Source: Leptolinea sp964446955
GTDB lineage: Bacteria; Chloroflexota; Anaerolineae; Anaerolineales; Anaerolineaceae
Length of the DNA stretch: 64,000 nucleotides
Assembly (NCBI GenBank): GCA_964446955.1
Contig: CAYUQJ010000009.1
Location: forward strand, 47,924 to 111,923
Reading direction: 5' to 3'
Numbering within the stretch: position 1 is the first letter of the stretch; every line of letters starts with the position of its first letter. Below are positions 17,247 through 25,696 of this stretch, piece after piece. The notes beneath the pieces are model-generated. The model had not been told where the DNA came from. It did not search any database and saw nothing but the letters and a program-made list of their open reading frames with translations. A program made the position numbers and the translations under genes.

Positions 17247-18589
17247 CATTGACCATTTTCCCCTCGCAATCATTAAAAGGAACTGTTGCTCTCCCCGGTG
17301 ACAAATCACTATCACACCGGGCCGCCTTGTTTTCCGCCCTGGCTGCCGGCCACAGTCGTGTGGAGAACTTCCTCATTTCCGGTGTAACATCCCGTATGCT
17401 GGATGCGCTGACCCGCATGAGCATACCCTGGAAACTGGAAGGGACTACTCTGACCGTTGACGGGAAGGGGATCGGTGGTTTTGCCGTTCCTTTCGCGCCG
17501 TTGAATTGCGGCAATTCAGCCACCACCATCCGTTTCCTGGCCGGTGCGCTGGCCGCCAGCGGCACTCCCGCTGTTCTGGACGGGTCAGAGGGGCTGCGCC
17601 GCCGCCCCATGGACCGCATCATTCAACCGTTACAACAGATGGACGTCAACATTAAGGGTAAGAATGGTTTTGCCCCGTTGAGTCTCGGGGTTTCACAGCT
17701 TCCATTAAAAGGAGGCGTCTTCTCCATTTCGGTATCAAGCGCCCAGGTAAAATCCTGTCTGCTGTTGGCCGGACTTTCAGCGCGCGAACCGGTAACGGTG
17801 GACGAACCAGGTTTTTCACGCGACCACACCGAACGAATGCTGGCCGGCATGGGTGTTTCCATTCACACGGATAAGAAAGTGATCGATGGATCTGTTCGCT
17901 ATCAAACCCATCTCATCCCCCCATCCACCAATTACTCACTGAAACCGTTGAACATGGTCATTCCCGGTGATTTTTCCTCGGCTGCTTTCTTTATCGTGGC
18001 CGCATTAATCACCCCGGGTTCAGAGGTCACATTGAAAAATATCGGATTAAATGCCACCCGTACCGGTCTGCTTGACGTACTGCTTTCCATGGGCGCGTCC
18101 ATTCAGATCATCGCCCGGCCATCAAGCAATGGTGAACCGGTGGGTGACCTGACCGTACGCCACAGCCCGCTGAAAGGGATCAACATCAGCGGCGAGCAGG
18201 TTGTGCGCATGATCGATGAATTTCCCATCTTTGCCGTGGCTGCCGCATACGCGGAAGGTACGTCGATCGTAAAAAACGCCTCCGAACTTCGTCTGAAGGA
18301 ATCAGACCGTATCCGCGTGTTATGCGCTGAAATGAAGAATCTGGGAGCCGATCTGGAGGAGACAGCGGATGGTTTTATCATCCACGGTCGCGGGGAGCTT
18401 ACCGGCGGTACGATCGATCCCCATGGCGACCACCGACTGGCCATGTCGATGGCTGTTGCCGGTTTGGCTTCTACCTCTCCGGTTAACATTCAACAACCTG
18501 AAATTATGGACGAATCCTTTCCAGGATTCGCGGAAGTTCTTACAGGTCTCGGTGCCAGTTTGACAGCGAAGGAACCTGTTAAGGCATGA
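17243..18589 (+). CDS. aroA: 3-phosphoshikimate 1-carboxyvinyltransferase (EPSP synthase)
   Basis: The 448-aa protein is full length. Diagnostic stretches are VALPGDKSLSHRAALFSALA at the N-terminus (PEP/shikimate-3-phosphate site), NCGNSATTIRFLAG, LRRRPMDRII, LRLKESDRIRVLC with the catalytic Glu/Arg, and DPHGDHRLAMSMAVAGL. It transfers the enolpyruvyl group of PEP to shikimate-3-phosphate. The start is ATGA-coupled to tyrA and the stop overlaps aroE, giving tight stoichiometric translation. The NCGNSATT segment keeps the usual Gly of the glyphosate-sensitive class I enzymes. Confidence 0.96.
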   Translation: MTLTIFPSQSLKGTVALPGDKSLSHRAALFSALAAGHSRVENFLISGVTSRMLDALTRMSIPWKLEGTTLTVDGKGIGGFAVPFAPLNCGNSATTIRFLAGALAASGTPAVLDGSEGLRRRPMDRIIQPLQQMDVNIKGKNGFAPLSLGVSQLPLKGGVFSISVSSAQVKSCLLLAGLSAREPVTVDEPGFSRDHTERMLAGMGVSIHTDKKVIDGSVRYQTHLIPPSTNYSLKPLNMVIPGDFSSAAFFIVAALITPGSEVTLKNIGLNATRTGLLDVLLSMGASIQIIARPSSNGEPVGDLTVRHSPLKGINISGEQVVRMIDEFPIFAVAAAYAEGTSIVKNASELRLKESDRIRVLCAEMKNLGADLEETADGFIIHGRGELTGGTIDPHGDHRLAMSMAVAGLASTSPVNIQQPEIMDESFPGFAEVLTGLGASLTAKEPVKA

Positions 18590-19449
18590 AGCAGATATGG
18601 CGTCTGGGTTTGACCGGCTGGCCTTTGGGGCACAGTCTGTCTCCCCTCATGCATACGGCCGCCCTGCGTCACGCGGGTATGGATGGCACTTATTCACTAT
18701 TTCCCGTCTCCCCGCAGCCGCAAAGTGTAACCGGATTGGGTGACCTCCTCGCACAAATGAGGCGCAAAGAGATTCACGGGTTGAATGTGACCATCCCCCA
18801 CAAGCAGACTGTGATCCCCCTGCTGGATTTCCTGACACCCGCAGCCCGCGCAATTGGCGCTGTGAACACCATCTCGCTGAATGAAGATCGATTGACCGGT
18901 GACAACACCGATTGGACCGGTTTTCTCTCTGATCTAACGCTGCATCTGCCGGAAAACCGTACGGGACAACATCTCCAGCGGGCGCTGGTTCTGGGCGCGG
19001 GTGGCGCCGCGCGGGCAGTGGTATACGCTCTCACCCGGTCGGGCTGGCAGGTTTACATCCACGCCAGGCGGGTGGAACAGGCCTCATCCCTCGCAAGCGG
19101 TCTTTCCGCTCCACAACAAACAATTGAAGTTTGGGATACCCGGGATCTCCGAGATATGAAATCTGTAGATCTGATTGTCAATACAACCCCGGCAGGAATG
19201 AGTCCGGACATATCCAGTTCTCCCTGGCCGGATGGATTGGATTTTCCCGCGGATGCCTTTGTGTACGACCTTATTTACAATCCGGCCGAAACCACATTGA
19301 TAAAAGCCTCCCGCTCCGCCGGCCTCTCCGCCGTCAACGGATTGGGAATGCTGGCATCACAGGCTGCCCGGGCTTTCGAGATATGGACGGGTAAAGCCAT
19401 TCCTGTGGAAGTTTTTTCAGGCGCAGTCCTTGAAAGGAAGATTACATGA
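18586..19449 (+). CDS. aroE: Shikimate dehydrogenase
   Basis: The protein is 287 aa. GLTGWPLGHSLSPLMHTAAL is the substrate-binding S-L-S motif. NVTIPHKQTVIPLLD carries the catalytic Lys, and NTDWTGF the catalytic Asp. GAGGAARAVVYAL is the NADP Rossmann loop, and the C-terminal GLGMLASQAARAFEIWTG is conserved. It reduces 3-dehydroshikimate to shikimate. The ATG overlaps the aroA stop by 4 bases. Confidence 0.96.
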   Translation: MKQIWRLGLTGWPLGHSLSPLMHTAALRHAGMDGTYSLFPVSPQPQSVTGLGDLLAQMRRKEIHGLNVTIPHKQTVIPLLDFLTPAARAIGAVNTISLNEDRLTGDNTDWTGFLSDLTLHLPENRTGQHLQRALVLGAGGAARAVVYALTRSGWQVYIHARRVEQASSLASGLSAPQQTIEVWDTRDLRDMKSVDLIVNTTPAGMSPDISSSPWPDGLDFPADAFVYDLIYNPAETTLIKASRSAGLSAVNGLGMLASQAARAFEIWTGKAIPVEVFSGAVLERKIT

Positions 19450-20615
19450 CATTGCGTTTTCTAACCGCCGGTGAAAGTCACGGTCCGGCGCTCACTGCCA
19501 TACTTGACGGTCTGCCTGCCGGACTCAAACTCGACATTGACGCTATAAATTCCGACCTTTCCCGGCGCCAGACCGGTTCCGGCGCGGGTCCACGCATGAA
19601 AATGGAACAAGACCGGGCGGTCATATCAGGTGGAGTAATGGGCGGACAGACCACCGGCGCGCCGCTGACCTTGACAATCGAAAACCGCGACCATTCCCAC
19701 TGGCAAGGCAGGGAGATCGATCCTTTTACCATTCCGCGGCCAGGACATGCCGACCTGACAGGGGCGGTGAAATACAGGTTTACCGATCTACGCCCGGCAT
19801 TGGAACGCGCGTCTGCCCGTGAGACGGCAGCCCGTGTGGCCGTGGGCGCGGTATGCCGTCAGCTCCTGGCGGAATTTCGCATTCTCGTTGGCGGATATGT
19901 CATTTCCATTGATGGGATCGATACCAATCTATTAGATCTGGACATACATGACCGCATCCGCCTGGCTCTCGAATCGGATGTAAGCTGCCCGGATGAAGAA
20001 GCCGCTGTTGCCATGCGAGCCCGAATCCGTGAAGCTACGCTTGCCAGAGATACACTGGGCGGTGTGATCGAGGCTGTTGCCATTGGACTTCCCGCGGGAT
20101 TGGGTTCATATTCCCAGTGGGACCGACGCCTCGAATCACGTATCGGGGCTGCCATTTTGAGCGTTCAGGCCATAAAAGGGGTGGAAATCGGTCCCGCGTT
20201 CGAGAATACCCGCCTGCCGGGTACCAAGGTTCATGATGCCCTCCACACGGACGGATCATCCCTGATTCGGCCGGCCAACCGGGCCGGAGGTCTGGAAGGC
20301 GGTATTTCCAACGGACAACCGCTGGTAGTCCGTGCTGCCATGAAACCGATTGCCACCACACTGACTCCACAACGCTCGGTTGACCTGGCTACGGGGCAAG
20401 CGGTGGACACGAAATACGAACGCTCTGACTTTTGTCCGGTTCCCCGCGCCGTGGTTGTGATCGAATCGATGCTCACTTTTGTGCTGGCAGACTCCCTGTT
20501 GGAAAAACTGGGCGGTGATTCAATCGCCGAGATCCGGCCGCGTTTTGAATCCCTGAAAGCAACCCGGACGGATGAATTGCCCATGGACAATACCCCGCAC
20601 ATCTGGTGGCCGTAA
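19446..20615 (+). CDS. aroC: Chorismate synthase
   Basis: The 389-aa protein has the three family signatures: GESHGPALTAILDGLPAGL at the N-terminus, RRQTGSGAGPRM, and RASARETAARVAVGAV near residue 120-135. Arg-rich and GG-x-SNG motifs (GGLEGGISNG) hold FMN and EPSP. It makes chorismate by anti-1,4 elimination of phosphate with reduced FMN. Coupled by a 4-base overlap with aroE and a 1-base TAATG junction with aroKB. Its length fits the long bacterial form. Confidence 0.96.
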   Translation: MTLRFLTAGESHGPALTAILDGLPAGLKLDIDAINSDLSRRQTGSGAGPRMKMEQDRAVISGGVMGGQTTGAPLTLTIENRDHSHWQGREIDPFTIPRPGHADLTGAVKYRFTDLRPALERASARETAARVAVGAVCRQLLAEFRILVGGYVISIDGIDTNLLDLDIHDRIRLALESDVSCPDEEAAVAMRARIREATLARDTLGGVIEAVAIGLPAGLGSYSQWDRRLESRIGAAILSVQAIKGVEIGPAFENTRLPGTKVHDALHTDGSSLIRPANRAGGLEGGISNGQPLVVRAAMKPIATTLTPQRSVDLATGQAVDTKYERSDFCPVPRAVVVIESMLTFVLADSLLEKLGGDSIAEIRPRFESLKATRTDELPMDNTPHIWWP

Positions 20616-22234
20616 TGAACACACAGATCATTTTTCTTTACGGTCCGCCGGGCAGCGGCAAGAGCACAGTAGGTCGGATCCTGGCGGCCAACCTCGACCG
20701 TCCATTTTTTGACCTTGATGATGAAATTGAAAAAGCCGCGGGGACTCCAATCTGGCGCATCTTTTCTGATGCCGGTGAACCAGCTTTCCGCCAGCAGGAA
20801 ACAACCGTTCTTAAACAACTGATCGGGCGCGGGTCCGCCATCATCGCGCTTGGCGGTGGAGCATTATTGTCCTCTGAGAACCAGATGTCAGTGGAAACCA
20901 ATGGCCGGGTGGTAGTGTTGGATTCCCCGCTTGATGTAATGTGTAAACGACTTAAAGCAGACCCAAACCAGCGTCCGTTGCTGGCCGGACAGTTGGAAGA
21001 AAAACTTGCGAAACTCATGTCAACCCGCTCTGACCATTACGCTTCGTTCTCGCGCCATGTGGAAACGGGTTTCATAAGCCCGGAGGAAGCCGCCTGGCAG
21101 ACACAGATACTACTGGGAACCTTCCGTGTTAAAGGAACAGGAACGGGAGGAGCCGGTTCGGCGTGTGCTTACGATGTAAGTATTCAACCGGGATTATTAC
21201 TAGAAGCCGGTCCGGAGATGAAAGCACGCGGAATGTCCGGCACGGTGGCATTGATCACCGATGACAATGTCGGTCCGATATATGCCTCACAGGTGATCGA
21301 GTCCCTTGAAAAGAGTGGTTTTACAGTGAAAGCATTCCAAATTCGGGCCGGCGAGGATAACAAGACCTTTCAGACGGTCAATCTGATCTGGGATTTCTTC
21401 CTGTCCAACGAGATGGATCGCGGCAGCACGGTGGTTGCCCTGGGTGGCGGCGTGGTGAGTGACCTGGCAGGTTTCGCCGCAGCCACATACCTGCGCGGCA
21501 TCCGCTGGGTTTGTCTGCCCACATCCCTGCTCTCCATGGCAGACGCGTCCATTGGTGGAAAGACCGGTGCCGATCTGCCATCCGGGAAGAATCTGATCGG
21601 AGCTTTTCACGCGCCATCTCTGGTTTTGACCGATCCCGGGGTACTCGCTACACTACCGGTGCGCGAATTTCGCGGCGGCATGGCAGAAGTCATCAAACAC
21701 GGCATCATCAGTGACCCGCTCTTATTCGAAGCGTGCCAGAAACTGTCTGAATTACCGGAAGAAAATATTCACAACCGCACAATGACACCTATCATTTGTC
21801 GGGCCATCGCTGCCAAAGTCAAAGTTATCGAGCAGGATCCGCTGGAAAAGAATATCCGCGCGATATTGAATGCCGGTCACACCATCGGCCATGCTGTGGA
21901 ATTGGCTTCCAACTACCGGCTAAGCCACGGGGAAGCCGTTTCCATCGGACTGGTCGTTGAAACCCGTATGGCGGAAGAAATGGGGCTGGCTGAATCAGGT
22001 CTTTCGGATAAGATCCGCCGGGTTCTCTCCGGAGTGGACCTTCCAGTGGAATTTCCGGATGGGATGGATAGAGAAACCGTCGAGAAAGCCATCTTTCGGG
22101 ATAAAAAACGCGCCGGCAGCGGGGTGAAGTTTGCCCTGCCGGTCAGGATCGGCCTGGCGAAATACGGTATCAGCCTGACTCTTGATGAACTAAGGAGAAA
22201 CCATGTCTTCGATTCTTGTTTTACACGGTCCTAA
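20615..22234 (+). CDS. aroKB: Bifunctional shikimate kinase / 3-dehydroquinate synthase
   Basis: The 539-aa protein is a fusion. Residues 1-165 are shikimate kinase: Walker A GPPGSGKSTVGRIL, DLDDEIE, FRQQETTVL and GGGALLS. From about residue 185 it is AroB: ITDDNVGPIYA, EDNKTFQTVNLIWDFF, VALGGGVVSDLAGFAAATYLRG, PTSLLSMADASIGGKTG and NAGHTIGHAVE with the zinc His residues. It supplies steps 2 and 5 of the pathway from one polypeptide; a similar AroKB exists in Thermotoga. ATG 20615 overlaps the aroC stop as TAATG. The last 32 bases overlap aroQ. Confidence 0.94.
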   Translation: MNTQIIFLYGPPGSGKSTVGRILAANLDRPFFDLDDEIEKAAGTPIWRIFSDAGEPAFRQQETTVLKQLIGRGSAIIALGGGALLSSENQMSVETNGRVVVLDSPLDVMCKRLKADPNQRPLLAGQLEEKLAKLMSTRSDHYASFSRHVETGFISPEEAAWQTQILLGTFRVKGTGTGGAGSACAYDVSIQPGLLLEAGPEMKARGMSGTVALITDDNVGPIYASQVIESLEKSGFTVKAFQIRAGEDNKTFQTVNLIWDFFLSNEMDRGSTVVALGGGVVSDLAGFAAATYLRGIRWVCLPTSLLSMADASIGGKTGADLPSGKNLIGAFHAPSLVLTDPGVLATLPVREFRGGMAEVIKHGIISDPLLFEACQKLSELPEENIHNRTMTPIICRAIAAKVKVIEQDPLEKNIRAILNAGHTIGHAVELASNYRLSHGEAVSIGLVVETRMAEEMGLAESGLSDKIRRVLSGVDLPVEFPDGMDRETVEKAIFRDKKRAGSGVKFALPVRIGLAKYGISLTLDELRRNHVFDSCFTRS

Positions 22235-22646
22235 TTTAAATCTGCTTGGTTTACGTGAGCCGGGTGTTTACGGCACGCTGACCATGGACGACATTAACGC
22301 GAAAATGATCGAGCTCGGCAAAGAACTTGGGTTTGAAGTTCGCTGTTACCAGTCCAACCATGAAGGCGCACTGATTGACGCGCTACACGAAGCCAGAACG
22401 CGGGATGCCGGTGTGGTATTCAACCCCGGCGGATACACACACACCTCTGTCGCACTGCGTGACGCCATCAGCGCCATCAATTTACCTGTGGTTGAAGTGC
22501 ATCTCTCCAATGTACACGCCCGCGAAGAGTTTCGTCATAAATCGATGATTTCCGCCGTGTGTTCCGGAACGATCAGCGGACTGGGCGTTCAATCCTATCT
22601 GCTGGGTCTGCGGGGTTTGGTGGAGAAAAATCAAAAAATCGATTAA
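22203..22646 (+). CDS. aroQ: 3-dehydroquinate dehydratase, type II
   Basis: The 147-aa type II (dodecameric) dehydroquinase has LHGPNLNLLGLREPGVYG with the catalytic Tyr, CYQSNHEGALID, NPGGYTHTSVALRDAI with the conserved Asn, and EVHLSNVHAREEFRHKS with the catalytic His. It converts 3-dehydroquinate to 3-dehydroshikimate. The start lies 32 bases inside aroKB, in another frame, with AAGGAG at 22192-22197, so translation is coupled. It is the last gene of the aro operon; no intrinsic terminator is obvious after it. Confidence 0.95.
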   Translation: MSSILVLHGPNLNLLGLREPGVYGTLTMDDINAKMIELGKELGFEVRCYQSNHEGALIDALHEARTRDAGVVFNPGGYTHTSVALRDAISAINLPVVEVHLSNVHAREEFRHKSMISAVCSGTISGLGVQSYLLGLRGLVEKNQKID

Positions 22647-22732
22647 ACCCCTCATATCGAGAGCTTATTCAGAACTGACCACTGGCCAGACTTCTATGAT
22701 AGACTTGTTCATCAAACCAAATGGAGAATATT

Positions 22733-23131
22733 ATGTCTGAAGAGATCGAAGAAGTGAAAGCGGAAACCGCTGAAGCGGTTGATGATATGGAAACAGAAAC
22801 AGAAATGGAAGTGGATGTTGATGAGAGTGAACCTGTCTTTTTCAATCCCAAGAGTCTGAATCTTGTCGCATCAACAGCCCGCATTCTGTCGTGGATTGTT
22901 CTGGTCGGTTTTGTCGCCATCATCGTTGGCAATATTTTTTATCTGGTCGAAGGCGCGCAGGGCGCTCCCATGATGGAACTGTTTCAATCCTCATCTGTTC
23001 GCCTGTGGATGTTTACCAACCTGTTAACCCCGCTTTTTACCGGCGCCACTTTCTTCGTGCTCCTGCAGGGTGTTTGCAACATCATCGATGCGCTATTCGA
23101 GGTGGATTTCAACACCCGCGAAGCGAAATAA
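22733..23131 (+). CDS. Small membrane protein with acidic N-terminus
   Basis: The 132-aa protein has a very acidic first 40 residues (Glu/Asp-rich, many METE-like repeats). Two long hydrophobic segments follow at about 50-72 and 88-115, with a short polar tail. No family is recognised. It is probably inserted in the cytoplasmic membrane with the acidic tail inside. ATG 22733 has GGAG at 22724-22727. It lies 86 bases after aroQ and ends at a terminator; it may have its own promoter or be a read-through cistron. Confidence 0.7.
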   Translation: MSEEIEEVKAETAEAVDDMETETEMEVDVDESEPVFFNPKSLNLVASTARILSWIVLVGFVAIIVGNIFYLVEGAQGAPMMELFQSSSVRLWMFTNLLTPLFTGATFFVLLQGVCNIIDALFEVDFNTREAK

Positions 23132-23162
23132 TTCAAAAAATCTTTTCAATACTATTTGACTG

Positions 23163-23197
23163 ACAGGTTGGGAATTCGCCCCGACCTGTTTTTTTTA
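23163..23197 (+). terminator. Terminator after the acidic membrane protein gene
   Basis: ACAGGTTGGG and CCCGACCTGT (one G-T pair) form the stem, followed by T8 before ATGA. It ends the plus-strand transcription unit that may start at the aro operon. Confidence 0.88.
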
Positions 23198-23201
23198 TGA
23201 T

Positions 23202-23232
23202 AAAAAAAACCCCCGCGGTCATCGCGGGGGTT
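23202..23232 (-). terminator. Terminator after the cold-shock gene
   Basis: CCCCCGCG (23210-23217) pairs with CGCGGGGG (23223-23230). On the minus strand the stem is followed by T8 (A8 at 23202-23209). It closes the RRM-csp operon. Confidence 0.92.
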
Positions 23233-23250
23233 CGTATAGGCTGTTGATAT

Positions 23251-23460
23251 TTAGATTTTTACAACGTTTGCAGCCTGCAGGCCTTTGGGGCCTTTTTCGA
23301 TGGAGAACTCCACCTTCTGTCCTTCGGTGAGGGTGCGGAAACCTTCGCACTGAATCACCGAATGGTGAACGAAGACATCGGCACCATTTTCCTGTGAAAG
23401 GAAACCATAACCTTTGTCATTGTTGAACCATTTGACTGTACCAACTACACGATCTGCCAT
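23251..23460 (-). CDS. Cold-shock domain protein
   Basis: The 69-aa protein is a single CSD: GTVKWFNNDKGYGFL (RNP-1), ADVFVHHSVI (RNP-2) and GQKVEFSIEKGPKGLQAANVV. It binds single-stranded RNA or DNA as an RNA chaperone. ATG 23460 with GGAG at 23470-23473 is preferred over TTG 23475. It is the second gene after the RRM protein, 35 bases downstream, so two RNA chaperones are made from one transcript. Confidence 0.95.
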   Translation of the reverse strand: MADRVVGTVKWFNNDKGYGFLSQENGADVFVHHSVIQCEGFRTLTEGQKVEFSIEKGPKGLQAANVVKI

Positions 23461-23495
23461 TTTACTTTTCTCCAACTTTCTTCTTGAAAAAAATA

Positions 23496-23852
23496 CTAAT
23501 ACCGTCCAAAGCCGCCGCGGGTTTTTCCGCCTGGCCGGCCCTGGTTACGACCAAATCCACCACCGCTTCCGCGGTTGCCACCAAACCCATCACGTCCGCC
23601 TTCTTCTTTTGGACGCGCAGGATTGACTTTGAGATCCCGGTTGCCTAAGGAAAAACCATTAAATTTCTTTATGGCTTCTTCTGCTTCTGCCTGGGTGCTC
23701 ATGGTTACAAATGCGAAACCCTTTGATGTGCCGGAATCCCGATCTTTAATAATATCGGCAGACTGAACAGTGCCAGCCTGGGCAAACAGGGTACGCAGTT
23801 CATCCTCAGTGGTTGAGAATGAAAGATTACCAACATACAACTTTACTTCCAT
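23496..23852 (-). CDS. RRM-type RNA-binding protein
   Basis: The 118-aa protein has one RNA recognition motif at residues 1-80: KLYVGNLSFSTTEDEL is RNP-2 and KGFAFVTM is RNP-1. A Gly/Arg-rich tail (GGNRGSGGGFGRNQGRPGG) follows. This RRM plus short Gly-rich tail layout is that of cyanobacterial Rbp cold-induced proteins. ATG 23852 follows AAGGA; TTG 23855 is adjacent. It is the promoter-proximal gene of the pair with the cold-shock protein, and a hairpin sits in its 5' leader. Confidence 0.93.
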   Translation of the reverse strand: MEVKLYVGNLSFSTTEDELRTLFAQAGTVQSADIIKDRDSGTSKGFAFVTMSTQAEAEEAIKKFNGFSLGNRDLKVNPARPKEEGGRDGFGGNRGSGGGFGRNQGRPGGKTRGGFGRY

Positions 23853-23879
23853 CAATTTTCCTTATTCTGGGGGGAAACT

Positions 23880-23926
23880 CCGAAAAAATAACATGTCGCC
23901 AACCCCGCAAAAAGGTTTGGCGACAT
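23880..23926 (-). promoter_or_regulatory. Leader hairpin upstream of the RRM gene
   Basis: Read on the minus strand, ATGTCGCCAA (23926-23917) pairs perfectly with TTGGCGACAT (23902-23893) around a 14-base loop. GTTATTTTTT follows 3' of it, ending about 30 bases before the RRM start. It looks like an intrinsic terminator or thermosensitive structure in the 5' UTR, so regulated read-through is plausible. Confidence 0.55.
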
Positions 23927-24227
23927 CTGTACGCAAGACCTCATGTGATGCACGAATAGTATAACACAGAATTAAAAAAATAGTTACGCAATACAGGACA
24001 GATGTCAAACATTTGAGGGGAAGAATATCCTCATTTGCCTCACATAATCGCGAATCATTATCTGGGAAGAGGTAAAAAGAGCGTCATTTAGTGGTAACAC
24101 TATAGGTATTTCGATCTCAAAATCTGGTACCTGCAGCATAAGATCTATCGTACTTTTGGCACATGCCTTGACGCATACCTGAGGGTAAAGTTGATCTCAT
24201 CACTTAAATTTGACAGGTACCATTCCA
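23927..24227. other. Divergent intergenic region without a recognised gene
   Basis: The 300 bases between the RRM leader and the hemolysin III gene must hold both promoters. A minus-strand TATACT (23958-23963) is a possible -10 for the RRM operon, without a convincing -35. No open frame with a ribosome-binding site was seen. Confidence 0.4.
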
Positions 24228-24884
24228 ATGAATAAATTCTTCCGTGAACCCGTAAGCGGGTTAACCCACCTGGGCGCCGCAGTGGCTGCTGTCGCCGGGC
24301 TGATCATCCTCCTCATTATCGGTAAGGGCGACTTACAAAAAGAACTGGCGTTTCTCGTATATGGTTTCAGTCTTATTCTGATGTTTTCAGCCAGCGCCGC
24401 ATATCACCTTATACGAACCAGCCCACAAAAACAGCTCCGCTTGCGCAAGCTTGATCATTCTGCCATCTATCTTTTGATTGCAGGAACGTACACACCGGTT
24501 TGTCTCACTTTCTTTACCGGATTCTACAGCTGGGGTCTCCTGTCAATCGTTTGGGCATTCGCACTGATCGGTATTATTGTAAAGTTATTTGTGATCAACG
24601 CGCCGCGTTGGGTAAATGCCGGAATCTATCTTATTATGGGATGGTTGGCCGTTTTTGCCGTTCAACAGATCATTACCACCATGCCGCCGGCTGCCATCGC
24701 CTGGCTGGTAGCGGGCGGATTCTTCTTCACACTGGGGGCAATAATCTATATTACCCGTAAAATGGATTTCATCCCCGGTGTATTCGGGTTTCATGAAGTC
24801 TGGCATATCTTTGTCATATTGGGATGCCTGTGCCATTTTGTCATGGTTGCCGGATATGCCGCACCATTAGTTGCATCAGTTTGA
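24228..24884 (+). CDS. Hemolysin III family (PAQR-like) membrane protein
   Basis: The 218-aa protein has seven hydrophobic segments. SASAAYH near residue 60, RKLDHSAIYLLIAGTYTP and the C-terminal FGFHEVWHIFVILGC carry the conserved Ser, Asp and three His residues of the PAQR/YqfA/HlyIII family. These are a probable zinc-dependent hydrolase site in the membrane. True hemolytic function is unproven for most members. ATG 24228 is preferred over TTG 24210 because the family normally starts around the FFREPVSGLTH segment. It is monocistronic. Confidence 0.93.
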   Translation: MNKFFREPVSGLTHLGAAVAAVAGLIILLIIGKGDLQKELAFLVYGFSLILMFSASAAYHLIRTSPQKQLRLRKLDHSAIYLLIAGTYTPVCLTFFTGFYSWGLLSIVWAFALIGIIVKLFVINAPRWVNAGIYLIMGWLAVFAVQQIITTMPPAAIAWLVAGGFFFTLGAIIYITRKMDFIPGVFGFHEVWHIFVILGCLCHFVMVAGYAAPLVASV

Positions 24885-24935
24885 AACCTCGAAAACCCAA
24901 TAATTGTCAGCAATTTTTCGTGACACTTTTCACAC

Positions 24936-24965
24936 TTGAAATATGTTGTTTTATTCCTGTATAGT
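24936..24965 (+). promoter_or_regulatory. Promoter candidate for the gene at 25021
   Basis: TTGAAA (24936-24941), 18-bp spacer and TATAGT (24960-24965). It lies 56 bases before the ATG. Confidence 0.55.
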
Positions 24966-25020
24966 ATAAGTAAGAGGGGATTTGACGGCCAATTGGAAGA
25001 CGAAAACTGGAGAGGAAACT

Positions 25021-25626
25021 ATGAGTCTTCTACAGAGTTTATTCGCCGATAAGAAACAGACTACCCAACTCCATACCGCCTTCACGGTTGGAATGGAACA
25101 GGCCAGACAACATTTATGGGAAGCCGCGCTTCCAAATTTTCTGATCGCGGTTGACCTCGCTCACACGTATGTCAAAGCCCAGGTGATGTTATGTCTGTGT
25201 TACAGCCACCAGGTAGATGACGAATCGGTAAAAATTCATCTACGCCATTTGCAGAAATCAGACCCCAAGCTGGCAGAGAAGATAGCCGGTTTACCGGGAG
25301 CTGCCCGTGCTTTGTGCCTGGGGACTGAAGACGAACTCGAATCACCTCAATTCACCCGGGTTCTGGTAGATATACGAGACCACCACAAATTGCCATCATT
25401 GTTCGATCTTCGTATGGTACCCTCGGCCTACATGAAACTGATCCTGGGAATGATGAACGATGGTTACATTACCCGCGTCAAGATCAGTGACACAAAAAAT
25501 ATAGCCAGTCTCCCGGAAAATTGCTTTCCGGGCTTGACGGCAAAGGGTGAATCAGCCCTGGATGTCTGGGAATCGACGTTCGCAATCTTTGCTGAAAATG
25601 TCATGGCATTGATCGACGAGAAGTAA
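25021..25626 (+). CDS. Hypothetical soluble protein, TPR-like N-terminus
   Basis: The 201-aa protein is not recognised. Residues 15-60 (GMEQARQHLWEAALPNFLIAVDLAHTYVKAQVML) look like a TPR-type helical hairpin, read from the helix pattern only. The second half ends in a possible winged-helix segment (YMKLILGMMNDGYITRV...LTAKGESALDVW), reminiscent of small regulatory helix-wing folds. ATG 25021 is preceded by AGAGGA, and a promoter candidate lies 56 bases upstream. The small gene at 25697 may be co-transcribed. Confidence 0.65.
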   Translation: MSLLQSLFADKKQTTQLHTAFTVGMEQARQHLWEAALPNFLIAVDLAHTYVKAQVMLCLCYSHQVDDESVKIHLRHLQKSDPKLAEKIAGLPGAARALCLGTEDELESPQFTRVLVDIRDHHKLPSLFDLRMVPSAYMKLILGMMNDGYITRVKISDTKNIASLPENCFPGLTAKGESALDVWESTFAIFAENVMALIDEK

Positions 25627-25696
25627 GTAATACATATTAGGTTGCGGAATCTCATTAAGGGGTATCATTGACATCTTGTGAAAGGACTTATTGTCA

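Noticed and set aside
17149..17622. Minus-strand frame of 157 aa opposite the start of aroA
   Set aside because: It lies across tyrA and aroA conserved motifs; its composition is that of an antisense shadow.
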